Assembly (NCBI GenBank): GCA_964412235.1
Contig: CAYPNT010000122.1
Coordinates: 1 to 6,032, forward strand
Reading direction: 5' to 3'
Source of the DNA: JAYZQT01 sp964412235
Lineage (GTDB): Bacteria > Pseudomonadota > Alphaproteobacteria > MPNO01 > UBA830
DNA length: 6,032 nucleotides
Shown: in pieces, positions 5,136 through 6,032 of the stretch
Layout: every line of letters starts with the position of its first letter
Position numbering within the stretch: position 1 is the stretch's first letter
Made by a program: the position numbers and the translations under genes
Notes under the pieces: generated by a model
What the model was told of the DNA's origin: nothing
Database searches by the model: none
The model's input: the letters and a program-made list of their open reading frames with translations, nothing else

Positions 5136-6032
5136 GAAGCCAAATAATATATCGGGCAACCAGGTTGCCATAGAGGGGTACATCGCAACGAGTGCAAGAG
5201 TAATCATTTGTGCGACGACAAACGGAGCCACCCCCTTATACATATCGATATACGTAATATTTCGAGGAGCGATTGAACGAAGATAGAAGATTGATGGTGC
5301 CATTGGCGGCGTTAAGTAAGAAGTCTGCAAAATAATACATACCATCACACCAAACCAAAGGGGATCAATTTCCGCAGCTCTAATAATAGGATCAGATATC
5401 GGCAGAACAATGATTAGGACCGATATCCAATCAAGGACAAACCCTAAGATAAACACGACGATCAAGAACACGATAATAATCTGAATGGGGCCTAGGTTAT
5501 TGCCCTCAACAACTTGCGAAACTAGATCATCACCCCCGTGAACGATGAAAACACTAGCGAAGAAAATCCCTCCAATCACTATTAACATCACCATGGAAGT
5601 AATTTTCACAGTTTGTTTCAGCGCCTCCACTAGTACTTTCCAATTAAACTGTCTGTACGCAATACTGAGGACAACCGCTCCCACTGCTCCGACTGCTGCG
5701 GCTTCTGTCGGCGCCGCTATACCCGCAAAAATACTACCTAAAACACACAGTACAAGCAGGGCGGCGGGAAACAGGGCTGTTAAAGCTAGCCATAGTTTTT
5801 CGCCGAGCGAATATTGTATCTCAGCGGGATCAAGACCAGGTCCAGCAGAGGGTTGTATGATACATCGTCCAACGATGTATATAAGAAACAAGGCTACAAT
5901 AATTCCCGCGGGTATGACGATACCCGCAAACAAATCTCCCACAGACATCTCGGTGATCGACGCATAGACGATGATCACAACTGAAGGTGGGATTGTTGTC
6001 CCTAAGGAACCACCAGCACATACAGTACCTGC
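5133..6032 (-). CDS. TRAP transporter large permease (DctM family), N-terminus beyond the window
   Basis: The reading frame continues to the window edge, giving 299 residues with no start inside that is needed. The GTG at 5978 is internal: the 18 codons before it encode AGTVCAGGSLGTTIPPSV, joining directly into IIVYASITEMSVGDLF, the family block G-x-L-G-x-x-I-PPS-V followed by YA-x-x-TE-x-SVG-x-LF. Further on, FAGIAAPTEAAAVGA is the second TE-containing signature of the DctM protein. About seven hydrophobic segments follow each other, ending in AMYPSMATWLPDILFGF. DctM is the membrane subunit that drives sodium-coupled uptake of organic acids captured by a periplasmic DctP protein; DctQ and DctP genes would be expected upstream, beyond position 6032. 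Full-length members have about 430 residues, so roughly the first 130 are missing. Its stop overlaps the start of the SDR gene, indicating one operon. Confidence 0.93.
   Translation of the reverse strand, partial: AGTVCAGGSLGTTIPPSVVIIVYASITEMSVGDLFAGIVIPAGIIVALFLIYIVGRCIIQPSAGPGLDPAEIQYSLGEKLWLALTALFPAALLVLCVLGSIFAGIAAPTEAAAVGAVGAVVLSIAYRQFNWKVLVEALKQTVKITSMVMLIVIGGIFFASVFIVHGGDDLVSQVVEGNNLGPIQIIIVFLIVVFILGFVLDWISVLIIVLPISDPIIRAAEIDPLWFGVMVCIILQTSYLTPPMAPSIFYLRSIAPRNITYIDMYKGVAPFVVAQMITLALVAMYPSMATWLPDILFGF

Noticed and set aside
5976..5978. GTG at 5978 as the start of the TRAP permease.
   Set aside because: The frame stays open to the window edge, and the codons upstream encode the conserved LGTTIPPSV segment of DctM proteins.

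Overview
The window looks like part of an accessory catabolic region of a Gram-negative bacterium, most likely a member of the Pseudomonadota. The evidence is a PqiA-type inner-membrane protein, a TRAP-type carboxylate transporter permease, AGG-type ribosome binding sites, TTG use as a start codon, and a base composition that looks only moderately GC by eye. The exact taxon cannot be read from the sequence. No RNA genes, mobile elements, CRISPR arrays or origins were seen.

Layout. Positions 1-110 are the last 35 codons of a plus-strand gene that starts outside the window. It faces, tail to tail across 19 bp, a minus-strand gene for a single-domain PqiA-like membrane protein (130-591). Positions 592-912 are a divergent intergenic region with one candidate promoter for each direction. 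The plus strand then carries a compact three-gene cluster: an Amidohydro_2 family metal-dependent hydrolase or decarboxylase (913-1983, TTG start), a class D flavin-dependent monooxygenase-like protein of the HsaA/HpaH-C2 acyl-CoA-dehydrogenase fold (2022-3182), and a class I aldolase that resembles the NahE/PhdJ hydratase-aldolases rather than true dihydrodipicolinate synthase (3206-4171). This cluster collides head-on with a minus-strand pair. The two stop codons share the tetranucleotide CTAG at 4168-4171. The minus-strand pair is the large permease of a TRAP transporter (5133 to beyond 6032, N-terminus outside the window) followed, with a TAATG stop/start overlap, by an NAD-dependent epimerase/dehydratase-family oxidoreductase (4168-5133).

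How the genes may work together (inference). The set fits uptake and breakdown of an aromatic or aromatic-like carboxylate. A TRAP system would import the acid, the Amidohydro_2 enzyme would decarboxylate or hydrolyse it or an intermediate, the flavin monooxygenase would hydroxylate a ring, and the NahE/PhdJ-like enzyme would release pyruvate and an aldehyde from an arylidene-pyruvate-type intermediate. The SDR-like enzyme would oxidise, reduce or epimerise an intermediate. Ring-cleavage dioxygenase, aldehyde dehydrogenase, flavin reductase and regulator genes are not in the window, so the substrate is unknown. The combination is the most interesting thing here. The individual families are all known.
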